Assembly: GCA_017430365.1 (NCBI GenBank)
Contig: JAFRNC010000005.1
Coordinates: forward strand, 62,001 to 126,000
Source: Bacteroidales bacterium
GTDB lineage: Bacteria > Bacteroidota > Bacteroidia > Bacteroidales > UBA932
DNA length: 64,000 nucleotides
Direction of reading: 5' to 3'
Below are positions 16,258 to 23,253 of the stretch, piece after piece; positions within the stretch are counted from its first letter, which is position 1, and each line of letters begins with the position of its first letter. The notes beneath the pieces were generated by a model. It had not been told where the DNA came from. It worked only from the letters and a program-made list of their open reading frames with translations, and ran no database searches. Position numbers and translations under genes: made by a program.

Positions 16258-17292
16258 ATGCTATACCGAAGCAAAGCACCTTTCAGGCTGGGCATCGCCG
16301 GCGGCGGAACCGACGTCTCCCCCTATTCCGACATCTACGGAGGGGCTGTGCTCAATGTAACGATCGACCGTTTCGCACATGCCACCATCCGTCCGACCGA
16401 TGACGGAAAGATACGCCTGGTCCATATCAACGACCATATCGTCATGGAATATGAGGCTGCCACCTCGATTCCGGCCGAAGGAGCGCTGACACTCCAGTGC
16501 GGAATCTACAATTCCATAGTGCGCCGCTTCAACGGCGGCAGGCCGCTCTCCTTCGAACTGACGACCCAGATGGACGTCCCTTCCGGATCCGGCCTCGGCA
16601 CCTCATCCACCCTCGTCGTGGCTATCCTGGGTGCATTCGTGGAGTGGCTGAAACTTCCCCTCGGCAAATATGATATCGCATCCCTCGCCTACGAGATCGA
16701 GCGCATCGAGCTCGGGATGGCGGGAGGCAGGCAGGACCAATATGCCGCCACCTTCGGAGGGGTGAACTTCATGGAGTTCCGCGACGGCGAAAGGGTTATC
16801 GTGAATCCGCTCAGCCTGCCCGACAGTACCCTCAACGAATGGGCCATGAACACCGTGCTGCTTTTCACCAACAAGAGGCGGGAGTCGGCCAGGATCATCG
16901 AAGAGCAGATGGCCAACGTCAAGAAGAACAACAACAATTCCGTCGAAGCGATGCACAAGGTGAAGGCGGAGGCTTTCCGCATCAAGAACTGCCTGCTGCG
17001 GAACGATCTCCGCGAACTTGGTCCCGCCCTCAACACCAGCTGGGTGAACAAGAAGAAGATGGCGGGCGGCATATCCAACGACTTCATCGACAATCTCTAC
17101 GAAACCGCCATGGCAGCCGGTGCGACCGGAGGAAAGATATCCGGAGCCGGCGGAGGCGGATTCATGTTTTTCTACTGCCCCGAGAATACCCGTTACGCCG
17201 TGGAGGAAGCCCTGACCGGGCTCGCGATAGGGGAAATCTACGATTTTGAATTCTGCAAGGAAGGACTGACGACATGGACTGTACAAATCTGA
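16258..17292 (+). CDS. hddA: D-glycero-D-manno-heptose 7-phosphate kinase
   Basis: GHMP kinase of 344 residues. It phosphorylates D-glycero-D-manno-heptose 7-phosphate at C1 in the GDP-heptose route. Evidence: N-terminal KAPFRLGIAGGGTDVSPY, the ATP loop DVPSGSGLGTSSTLVVA (about residues 104-120) and the C-terminal ISGAGGGGFMFFY. Related GHMP kinases for other sugars exist, but the next genes (gmhA and an hddC-gmhB fusion) make the heptose role secure. The stop lies 19 bp inside gmhA. Confidence 0.93.
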   Translation: MLYRSKAPFRLGIAGGGTDVSPYSDIYGGAVLNVTIDRFAHATIRPTDDGKIRLVHINDHIVMEYEAATSIPAEGALTLQCGIYNSIVRRFNGGRPLSFELTTQMDVPSGSGLGTSSTLVVAILGAFVEWLKLPLGKYDIASLAYEIERIELGMAGGRQDQYAATFGGVNFMEFRDGERVIVNPLSLPDSTLNEWAMNTVLLFTNKRRESARIIEEQMANVKKNNNNSVEAMHKVKAEAFRIKNCLLRNDLRELGPALNTSWVNKKKMAGGISNDFIDNLYETAMAAGATGGKISGAGGGGFMFFYCPENTRYAVEEALTGLAIGEIYDFEFCKEGLTTWTVQI

Positions 17293-17864
17293 TAGAAAAG
17301 CGCCTTGACGCCCACCTGGAAACCATCGCGGCACTCCGCAGCGACAGCGCCCTGAAGGCGGCCGTGAGCGAAGCCGTGGAAGTCATCACCGCCTGTTTCC
17401 GCAACGGCGGACGCGTCTATTTCTGCGGCAACGGGGGCAGCGCCGCCGACGCCCAGCACCTTGCGGCCGAGTTCTCGGGACGTTTCTATTTCGACCGCCC
17501 CGTACTCCCCGCCGACGCCCTCCACTGCAATACATCCTATCTCACAGCCGTTGCCAACGACTACGGCTACGACCGTATCTTCGCCCGCCTGATATCTGGC
17601 CTCGGACGGAAAGGTGACATACTGGTGGGGATATCCACATCTGGCAATTCATCCAACATAGTCGCCGCATTCGAAGTGTGCCGCGGGAAAGGGGTGAAAA
17701 CCATCGCCATGACCGGTGCTGACGGAGGTAAGATGAAGCCTCTGTCCGACCTGCTCATCAATGTGCCCTCCACCGACACCCCCAGGATCCAGGAGGCCCA
17801 TATCACTATAGGCCATATCATCTGCGAGATGGTTGAGAAGGCCATCTTCGGAGAAAAGAAGTGA
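17274..17864 (+). CDS. gmhA: Sedoheptulose 7-phosphate isomerase
   Basis: First enzyme of heptose synthesis, turning sedoheptulose 7-phosphate into D-glycero-D-manno-heptose 7-phosphate. The 196-residue SIS-domain protein shows FCGNGGSAADAQHLAAEFSGRF, GISTSGNSSNIV and the C-terminal EAHITIGHIICEMVE, which carry the active-site and metal residues of GmhA. It starts 19 bp inside hddA and ends in a TGATG overlap with the next gene, a sign of coupled translation. Confidence 0.95.
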   Translation: MDCTNLIEKRLDAHLETIAALRSDSALKAAVSEAVEVITACFRNGGRVYFCGNGGSAADAQHLAAEFSGRFYFDRPVLPADALHCNTSYLTAVANDYGYDRIFARLISGLGRKGDILVGISTSGNSSNIVAAFEVCRGKGVKTIAMTGADGGKMKPLSDLLINVPSTDTPRIQEAHITIGHIICEMVEKAIFGEKK

Positions 17865-19069
17865 TGGAGTGCGTCGTTCTCGCCGGAGGGATGGGGACGC
17901 GCCTTCGGAGCGTAGTCCGCGACCTGCCCAAGTGCATGGCGCCCGTGGCGGGAAGGCCTTTTCTGGCCTGGCTTCTCGACGATCTGCTTGAAAACGGGTT
18001 TGACCATATCATTCTTTCCCTCGGCCATCTGCACGAGGCCGTCGAGGAGTGGGTCGCGCAGCAGCCCTTCTGCGAAAAGGTCACTTGTACTGTCGAGAGC
18101 GAACCCCTCGGCACCGGCGGAGGAGTCAAGCTCGCCCTCGTAAAAGCGCACGAAGATGAAGTATTCGTCCTCAACGGCGACACTTTCTTCGGCGTCGATT
18201 TCGCTTCGATGCTAGCTTTCCACCGCGGCTGCGGAGCCGCGGCGACCCTGGCCCTCAAACCCATGCGCAACTTCGACCGGTATGGCGAAGTGGTCTGCGA
18301 CGCCTCCTGCAGGATTGTCTCGTTCAGGGAAAAACAGCCCTGCGCTTCCGGTCTTATCAACGGCGGAGTCTATCTGCTCGGACGGAACGCACTTGACGCC
18401 ATGCAGCCGAAATTCTCCATTGAGAAGGATTATTTCGAGCCCATGGCCGCAGACGGCGGTTCCACGCAGGGATTCCTGGCCGGGTTCCGCAGCGAAGGCT
18501 ATTTCATAGATATAGGCATTCCGGCCGATTATGAACGGGCCCAGAGGGATTTCGCCTCAGGTGCCTGGCGGCCCTACCGCTACGACGCCCTGCTGCTCGA
18601 CCGCGACGGAGTGATCAACGTGCTGCGTCCCGGCGACTATGTAAAGGACTGGAAGGAATTCGAATTCTGCGAGGGAGCCACCGAAGCTTTGCGGCTGCTC
18701 AGTCCCCTGTTCAGGCGTATTGTCATCGTCACCAACCAGCGCGGAGTGGGACGGGGCCTTATGACGATGTCAGACCTGGAACTGATTCACGCAAGAATGC
18801 TATCGGCCATACGCGATGCGGGCGGAAGGATAGACCGCATCTATTGCTGTACCGCCACCGATGCCGCAGATCCGCGCCGCAAGCCCAATCCGGGGATGGC
18901 AGCGGAAGTCATCGCAGATTATCCCGACGTCGACCTTTCCCGCAGCCTGATGGTCGGAGACAGCGCATCCGACCTCGAATTCGCCCGCCGGGCCGGCGTC
19001 CCCGCAGTCATTCTGGAAGAACCGGAGACTTTGCTTACCTTTGCAGAAGATTTGACCCATCACGCCTGA
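17864..19069 (+). CDS. Bifunctional heptose-1-phosphate guanylyltransferase / heptose bisphosphate phosphatase (HddC-GmhB fusion)
   Basis: A 401-residue fusion. Residues about 1-225 are a sugar nucleotidyltransferase: VVLAGGMGTRLRSVVRDLPKCMAPV, LGTGGGVKLAL, VLNGDTFF and FIDIGIPADY. Residues about 230-401 are a HAD phosphatase of GmhB type: ALLLDRDGVINV with the two catalytic Asp, IVTNQRGVGRG, and KPNPGMAAEV followed by LMVGDSASDLEFA. Together they would remove the C7 phosphate and transfer GMP, finishing GDP-D-glycero-alpha-D-manno-heptose. The ATG at 17864 (overlapping the gmhA stop as TGATG) is preferred over the GTG at 17861. GDP rather than ADP specificity is inferred from the presence of hddA. 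Confidence 0.9.
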   Translation: MECVVLAGGMGTRLRSVVRDLPKCMAPVAGRPFLAWLLDDLLENGFDHIILSLGHLHEAVEEWVAQQPFCEKVTCTVESEPLGTGGGVKLALVKAHEDEVFVLNGDTFFGVDFASMLAFHRGCGAAATLALKPMRNFDRYGEVVCDASCRIVSFREKQPCASGLINGGVYLLGRNALDAMQPKFSIEKDYFEPMAADGGSTQGFLAGFRSEGYFIDIGIPADYERAQRDFASGAWRPYRYDALLLDRDGVINVLRPGDYVKDWKEFEFCEGATEALRLLSPLFRRIVIVTNQRGVGRGLMTMSDLELIHARMLSAIRDAGGRIDRIYCCTATDAADPRRKPNPGMAAEVIADYPDVDLSRSLMVGDSASDLEFARRAGVPAVILEEPETLLTFAEDLTHHA

Positions 19070-19071
19070 CC

Positions 19072-20190
19072 ATGAGAATAGCATACCTCTCGACATTCTA
19101 TCCTTTCCGGGGCGGCATCGCCCAGTTCAACGCCGACCTCCTCGAGGAATTCGGGAAAGAGCACGAAGTGAAGGCCTTCACTTTCACCCGCCAGTATCCC
19201 TCCTTCCTCTTTCCCGGCAAGACACAGTATGTCACGGAGAAGGACAACGCAAAGAAGGTCGACAGCGAGGCGGTGCTCGACACGGTCAACCCCTTCTCCT
19301 GGTTCTCTTCCGCACGGAAAATCGCTTCCTGGAAGCCTGACCTGGTGGTCATGAAATACTGGATGAGCTACCTCGCCCCCTCCCTCGGAACGGTGGCGAG
19401 GCTGCTGCGGAAACGGGGCATAACTGTGATAACGGTACTGGACAACGTCATCCCTCACGAGGCGAAGTTCTTCGACAGGCCTTTCTCCCGCTGGTTCCTC
19501 AAACAGAACAGCGGCTGCATAGCCATGAGTGAAGCCGTGCTCCGCGACATGCTCTCCCTGACTCCGGACAAACCCTATATCCTCCAGCCCCATCCCCTTT
19601 ACGACCATTTCGGTTCAAGGACCGACCGTACTGAAGCAGTGCGCGCACTCGGACTCGACCCTTCGCTCCGCACCCTTCTCTTCTTCGGCCTGATCCGCGA
19701 CTACAAGGGGCTTGACCTGCTCATAGACGCCATGCCGCTGCTCGGCCCCGGATATCAGCTTGTAATCGCCGGCGAGAGTTACGGCAGTTTCGACAAATAT
19801 GAGGCGCAGATAGCTGCATCGGGCTGCGCAGACCGCATCAAGGTCTTCAACCGGTACATCGACGACGACGAAGTCCCGCGTTTCTTCTCAGCGGCCGACA
19901 TCTGCGTGCTCCCGTACAAGAGCGCCACACAGAGCGGAATCACAGCCATCGCCCTGCATTTCGAGGTGCCGGTGGTGGCGACGCCCGTCGGAGGCCTTGC
20001 CGAAAGCATCGAACGTCCCGGCATCGGGCTGATGACGCCCGGGATTTCAGCGGAAAGCCTAGCCTCGACCATTCCCCAGCTCTACGAACGGGGCCTGGAA
20101 ACCTTCGCGGCCAACATCAGGTCGGTCAAGAAAGAGATGACCTGGTCTGTCTTCGCCGGGAAGATTCTTTTGCTTAAAGACAAAATCTGA
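19072..20190 (+). CDS. GT4-family glycosyltransferase
   Basis: A 372-residue GT-B fold transferase. The N-terminus MRIAYLSTFYPFRGGIAQFNADLL is the acceptor-side domain; the donor domain has LLFFGLIRDYKGLDLLIDAM, CVLPYKSATQSGITAIALHFEVPVVATPVGGLAE, which is the GT4 EX7E region variant. Located 2 bp after the heptose fusion gene, so it is a good candidate for a heptosyltransferase using the GDP-heptose made by the operon, for example on surface polysaccharide or glycoprotein. The acceptor is unknown. A riboswitch promoter lies within its last codons. Confidence 0.88.
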   Translation: MRIAYLSTFYPFRGGIAQFNADLLEEFGKEHEVKAFTFTRQYPSFLFPGKTQYVTEKDNAKKVDSEAVLDTVNPFSWFSSARKIASWKPDLVVMKYWMSYLAPSLGTVARLLRKRGITVITVLDNVIPHEAKFFDRPFSRWFLKQNSGCIAMSEAVLRDMLSLTPDKPYILQPHPLYDHFGSRTDRTEAVRALGLDPSLRTLLFFGLIRDYKGLDLLIDAMPLLGPGYQLVIAGESYGSFDKYEAQIAASGCADRIKVFNRYIDDDEVPRFFSAADICVLPYKSATQSGITAIALHFEVPVVATPVGGLAESIERPGIGLMTPGISAESLASTIPQLYERGLETFAANIRSVKKEMTWSVFAGKILLLKDKI

Positions 20191-20199
20191 TTATCTTTG
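20169..20199 (+). promoter_or_regulatory. Promoter of the cobalamin riboswitch transcript
   Basis: TTTG at 20169-20172, 19-bp spacer, TATCTTTG at 20192-20199: both boxes match the consensus. The -33 box overlaps the 3' end of the glycosyltransferase gene. The transcript should start near 20205. Confidence 0.82.
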
Positions 20200-20204
20200 T
20201 ATCC

Positions 20205-20375
20205 GCAACAGGTTCTGCTCCGGCCGGCGGCCGCAGCGGATCAAAAGGGAATCGGGTGAAAATCCCGGACAGTTCCCGCTGCTGTAAGTTCCTTTGAAGT
20301 CACGGCACTCTTATGCCACTGGGCCCGAGCCCGGGAAGGCGCCGCGACGGAACAAGTCAGAAGACCTGCCTGATG
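20205..20375 (+). promoter_or_regulatory. Cobalamin (AdoCbl-type) riboswitch
   Basis: The conserved core is clear: AAAAGGGAAT then CGGGTGAAAATCCCGGAC, GTTCCCGCTGCTGTAAG, GCCACTGGG, CCCGGGAAGGC, and the B12-box AAGTCAGAAGACCTGCC ending near 20370. The later segment GCGGGA (20395-20400) can pair with TCCCGC (20274-20279), a possible loop-loop contact. Boundaries are approximate. In this phylum such elements usually precede btuB-type or cobalamin-related genes, but here no gene follows on this strand: the next coding sequence is nrdG on the opposite strand. Confidence 0.93.
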
Positions 20376-20502
20376 CACATTGTTTAACCGGCCTGCGGGA
20401 GTACGGGCCATAAAACAGACATTGATGCAAACCTTTGCCTTTCCAGAACCGTTTTAATTATAGTGTCCCGCTCTTCGGAGCATAGTGCTTTCGTGCACAC
20501 AC

Positions 20503-20543
20503 GGGGAAGGCAAGGAAGGGTTGCTTTCCCCTTGTTGTTATTT
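20503..20543 (+). terminator. Terminator between the riboswitch transcript and nrdG
   Basis: GGGGAAGGCAA (20503-20513) pairs with TTGCTTTCCCC (20521-20531) with one mismatch and is followed on the plus strand by TTGTTGTTATTT. The stem could also slow the minus-strand nrdDG transcript, but that side lacks a T-run. Confidence 0.7.
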
Positions 20544-20996
20544 CCAGAACCGGGATGTGATGTCTTCGAGGGATCCGCCGGAGACGCGGTAGAGGCGCTG
20601 GTTGGTGGTGCGGCTCTTCAGGCCGCCGAGGGAGGCGACGTATGGTCCCGTCTTGATATAGTCGAAAGCCTCAAGCCTGTCGGCTGAAGGGATATAATCG
20701 CGGCCGGACCACCATGCGCTGTGCAGGTGCATCTCTTCCTTGATGAAGGTACACAGCCGCTCCACTTCAGCCGGGTCGCCGTCGCCGCCCATCAGGCATA
20801 TGCACGTGACTTCTCCGGAATATTCGCCGTACATTCTCTTTATGGCCGCTTCATCGAACCGGTCGCCGATATCTTCCCAGAGATGGGGGCTGTGACATCC
20901 GGGACAATGACAGGGACACCCGGTGAGATTGACTGCCAGAGTCACCTCATCGGGTATCTCCTGAAATACGATGTCGAAGTTGTAATACTTAAGCAT
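20538..20996 (-). CDS. nrdG: Anaerobic ribonucleotide reductase activating enzyme
   Basis: A 152-residue radical-SAM enzyme that installs the glycyl radical on NrdD. The cluster motif C-x3-C-x2-C is in GCPCHCPGCHSPHLWE, and CLMGGDGDPAEVERL follows. The short length and C-terminal SRTTNQRLYRVSGG fit NrdG. The ATG at 20996 overlaps the nrdD stop (ATGCTTAA), so translation is probably coupled. The 3' end faces the riboswitch transcript, with only the terminator between them. Confidence 0.93.
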   Translation of the reverse strand: MLKYYNFDIVFQEIPDEVTLAVNLTGCPCHCPGCHSPHLWEDIGDRFDEAAIKRMYGEYSGEVTCICLMGGDGDPAEVERLCTFIKEEMHLHSAWWSGRDYIPSADRLEAFDYIKTGPYVASLGGLKSRTTNQRLYRVSGGSLEDITSRFWK

Positions 20997-23142
20997 CCTG
21001 TCCGACCGGTTCCGCAACCGGCTCGGGCTCCAGGTTCACGGCGCCGGGACGGTTGCCGTTGTAATAGTAGCGGCGGGCTGCCTCCTGCTGGCGGGGCTGC
21101 GAGAAGCTGCTAACGCGTTTCATGTAGCCTATGATGCGGGTGGCGTAGTCGACGTCCTTGCTGTGGCACTTGGGGCATTCGTGCAGATAGCGCTTGTCGA
21201 TGTGTCCGCAGGTATTGCAGATGGTGTTGGGGATGTTGTATGTGAAATAGTTGCATCCCTCTTTCGCCGCGACGCGCAGCAGCTGGCGGTATTGCGACTG
21301 GCTCAGGTGCTCTTCGAGGTTCATGTGGAGAGCGCTGCCGCCGGTCAGGTGCTCGATGTACTTGCGGCCGTGCAGGCGGAACTTGTCGAGGATGTTGAGA
21401 TTCTCGTCCTCCACCACATAGAAGTAACTGTTGTAGCAGTCGCGCGGCACGATGTAGCCGTCCTCGCGGTCCCACTTGGCATGCTTGACGCCCACGTTCT
21501 CGGCGGGAATCATCTCGCAGTTGAACATCACGTCCTTGCTGCGGTACTTCTTGTTGAGACGCTCGATCATTCCGAGCACCTCCTGCACGAAGGCCACGTA
21601 ATCGGGGTTGTCGTTGATCCTGATGCCCAGGAACTCGGCAGCCTCGACAAGGCCGTTGACGCCGATCGTCAGATACTGGCGGCCGATGTTGATGAAACCG
21701 GCGTCGAAGAGCGGGAGCATTCCCTTGGCCTGCAGTTCGGCGAGGTTGGCGTTGTAGGCCAGCTGGACCTTGTGCATCAGGTCGACGACCTCTTCGAGGA
21801 ACTCCATGTAGGGGATTCCCTTCTTGAACGCGTGCTGGACGCAGCGGTTGAGGTTGATGGTCAGCACGCTCTTGGAACCGGTGGAGACACCGCCCGCGCC
21901 GAGAGTATAGCTGAAGCCGTTGTCCTGGATCTCGTTGCGGAGACGGCAGCAGCTTGCGAGGCTGTCGGCGTTGTCGCTCATGTAAGTGAAGAAACTGTGT
22001 CCCTCGCTGTACATCTTGGCGGTCCAGTCGGCGTATTCCTTGTCCTTGGCGTCGCCGTCCTCGGTAAGAAGGGCCATGGTCTCGACCGGGAAGGTAAGGA
22101 TGGTCTTGGTGCGCTCGGCGTTGAACCAGGTCATGAAGCGCTTCTGGAGCCAGTTGAGAGAATCCCAATGCGGCTTGCTGCCGTCGGGGAAGCGGAAGTC
22201 GCCGAATATGCTCTCGAAATAGAAGCGGTCGTAGTAGGAAATGTTCCAGAACACGGACTGGAAGTTGCGGGCGCCTGTCGGCTGGTTGATGGAATAGACG
22301 ATCTGCTCGAAGCAGTCGGTGATCATCTTGTCGATGGTCCTGTGCTTGCTGGAGAGATCCACCACCTCGTCGGCACGGAGATAATAGTCGTCGCCATACT
22401 CTTTCTCCACGAAGTAGTTCATGTACATCAGGAACTCGGGGGTCGCGCAGGCGCCGCTCAGCATACTGGAGACGATGAAGACCAGGTTCACGAAACCGCC
22501 GCAGAAGCTCTTGAGGTTCTTGGCGGGAGTCGAATTGCCGCCTACGGGAATGGTGCCCTGCAGGAGCCAGGGGTACATGGTGATGCTGGCGCAGTAGTTG
22601 GCAAGGCTCGTCTCGTCGTTCTTGTAGATGAAGTGCCTGTTCAGCAGGTCGAGGTAACGGTCGGAAAGTTCCTTGCCGTACATCTCGCGGATGCGGTCGG
22701 TGAGCAGCCTGCGGTTCAGCCTGATGAAGCTGGCCTTGGGAAGTTCGCCGATCAGCGTGGCGATGTTCTTCTTCTCCACGTTGGCGTTGGCGTCGTACTT
22801 GCTGCCCGTCGCGGGATTTGAGGCCGAGCAGTAGTCGATGAGGAAATTGAGACGGTCGCGCACCTCGCGGTCCTCGGTGTGGTGCTGGCGGTAGAGCATG
22901 TAGGCTTTCGCGACGGCGAAATAGCGCTCCGACATCAGGGATACCTCCACCTGGTTCTGTATCTCCTCCACGTGCATCCCGTTGGAAATATGCACCCTGC
23001 TGAGGATGTTGGTCAGCGTCTCCTCGGTAGCGAAACTGCCGGAAGCCAGGAAAGCCTTCCGGATTGCATTCTTGATCTTGTCAAGTGAGAAAGGGACGCG
23101 CTTACCGTCCCTTTTGATGATGTAAAGGTCAGTATATTGCAT
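20989..23142 (-). CDS. nrdD: Anaerobic (class III) ribonucleoside-triphosphate reductase
   Basis: Makes deoxynucleotides without oxygen using a glycyl radical. The 717-residue protein has an N-terminal ATP-cone (YIIKRDGKRVPFSLDKIKNAI), the long catalytic barrel, a zinc site with Cys at about 642, 645, 656 and 659 (ICNTCG and HECPKC), and the radical loop RIIGYMKRV with the glycine at about 672. The start ATG at 23142 opens the ATP-cone; a frame extending further upstream would run into the promoter. A C-terminal extension of about 20 residues rich in Pro and Glu is unusual but harmless. Followed by nrdG in the same operon. Confidence 0.95.
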   Translation of the reverse strand: MQYTDLYIIKRDGKRVPFSLDKIKNAIRKAFLASGSFATEETLTNILSRVHISNGMHVEEIQNQVEVSLMSERYFAVAKAYMLYRQHHTEDREVRDRLNFLIDYCSASNPATGSKYDANANVEKKNIATLIGELPKASFIRLNRRLLTDRIREMYGKELSDRYLDLLNRHFIYKNDETSLANYCASITMYPWLLQGTIPVGGNSTPAKNLKSFCGGFVNLVFIVSSMLSGACATPEFLMYMNYFVEKEYGDDYYLRADEVVDLSSKHRTIDKMITDCFEQIVYSINQPTGARNFQSVFWNISYYDRFYFESIFGDFRFPDGSKPHWDSLNWLQKRFMTWFNAERTKTILTFPVETMALLTEDGDAKDKEYADWTAKMYSEGHSFFTYMSDNADSLASCCRLRNEIQDNGFSYTLGAGGVSTGSKSVLTINLNRCVQHAFKKGIPYMEFLEEVVDLMHKVQLAYNANLAELQAKGMLPLFDAGFINIGRQYLTIGVNGLVEAAEFLGIRINDNPDYVAFVQEVLGMIERLNKKYRSKDVMFNCEMIPAENVGVKHAKWDREDGYIVPRDCYNSYFYVVEDENLNILDKFRLHGRKYIEHLTGGSALHMNLEEHLSQSQYRQLLRVAAKEGCNYFTYNIPNTICNTCGHIDKRYLHECPKCHSKDVDYATRIIGYMKRVSSFSQPRQQEAARRYYYNGNRPGAVNLEPEPVAEPVGQDA

Positions 23143-23186
23143 AATTATGTTCCCAACGGGGTGGATGTGATGTGTTGTCGGGTTTA

Positions 23187-23194
23187 CAAAGGTA
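23187..23194 (-). promoter_or_regulatory. -7 box TACCTTTG for nrdDG
   Basis: Minus-strand match to TAnnTTTG, 44 bp before the nrdD ATG and directly after the terminator of the preceding minus-strand gene. Confidence 0.68.
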
Positions 23195-23197
23195 AAC

Positions 23198-23230
23198 AAA
23201 AAAATGACCGGTTGATACTCCAACCGGTCA
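23198..23230 (-). terminator. Terminator of the OmpA/TPR lipoprotein gene
   Basis: TGACCGGTTG/CAACCGGTCA perfect 10-bp stem, 6-base loop, then a run of seven T on the minus strand. It lies 23 bp past the stop at 23254. Confidence 0.95.
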
Positions 23231-23253
23231 CTTTTGTAACAGAAATGTTTTTG

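Larger units (their letters stand above)
20205..20543 (+). ncRNA. Candidate riboswitch-controlled non-coding RNA
   Basis: From the promoter to the terminator at 20503-20543 the transcript would be about 340 bases and hold, after the riboswitch, a 10-codon frame (ATG 20425 to TAA 20457, peptide MQTFAFPEPF), a TTCG-capped hairpin GCTC/GAGC (20470-20481) and the terminator stem. No conventional gene is inside. It ends at the nrdG stop codon. It could be a regulatory RNA, a tiny peptide mRNA, or a leftover leader whose gene was lost. Confidence 0.4.

Noticed and set aside
20463-20687. 74-codon plus-strand frame after the cobalamin riboswitch as the regulated gene
   Set aside because: Most of it is antisense to nrdG, it runs through the terminator stem and shows no protein family features.
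21163-22821. Long plus-strand open frame (552 codons) opposite nrdD
   Set aside because: Antisense to a clear nrdD with all motifs; its peptide is rich in Val, Leu, His and Asp with no family pattern, as expected from the complement of a high-GC gene.
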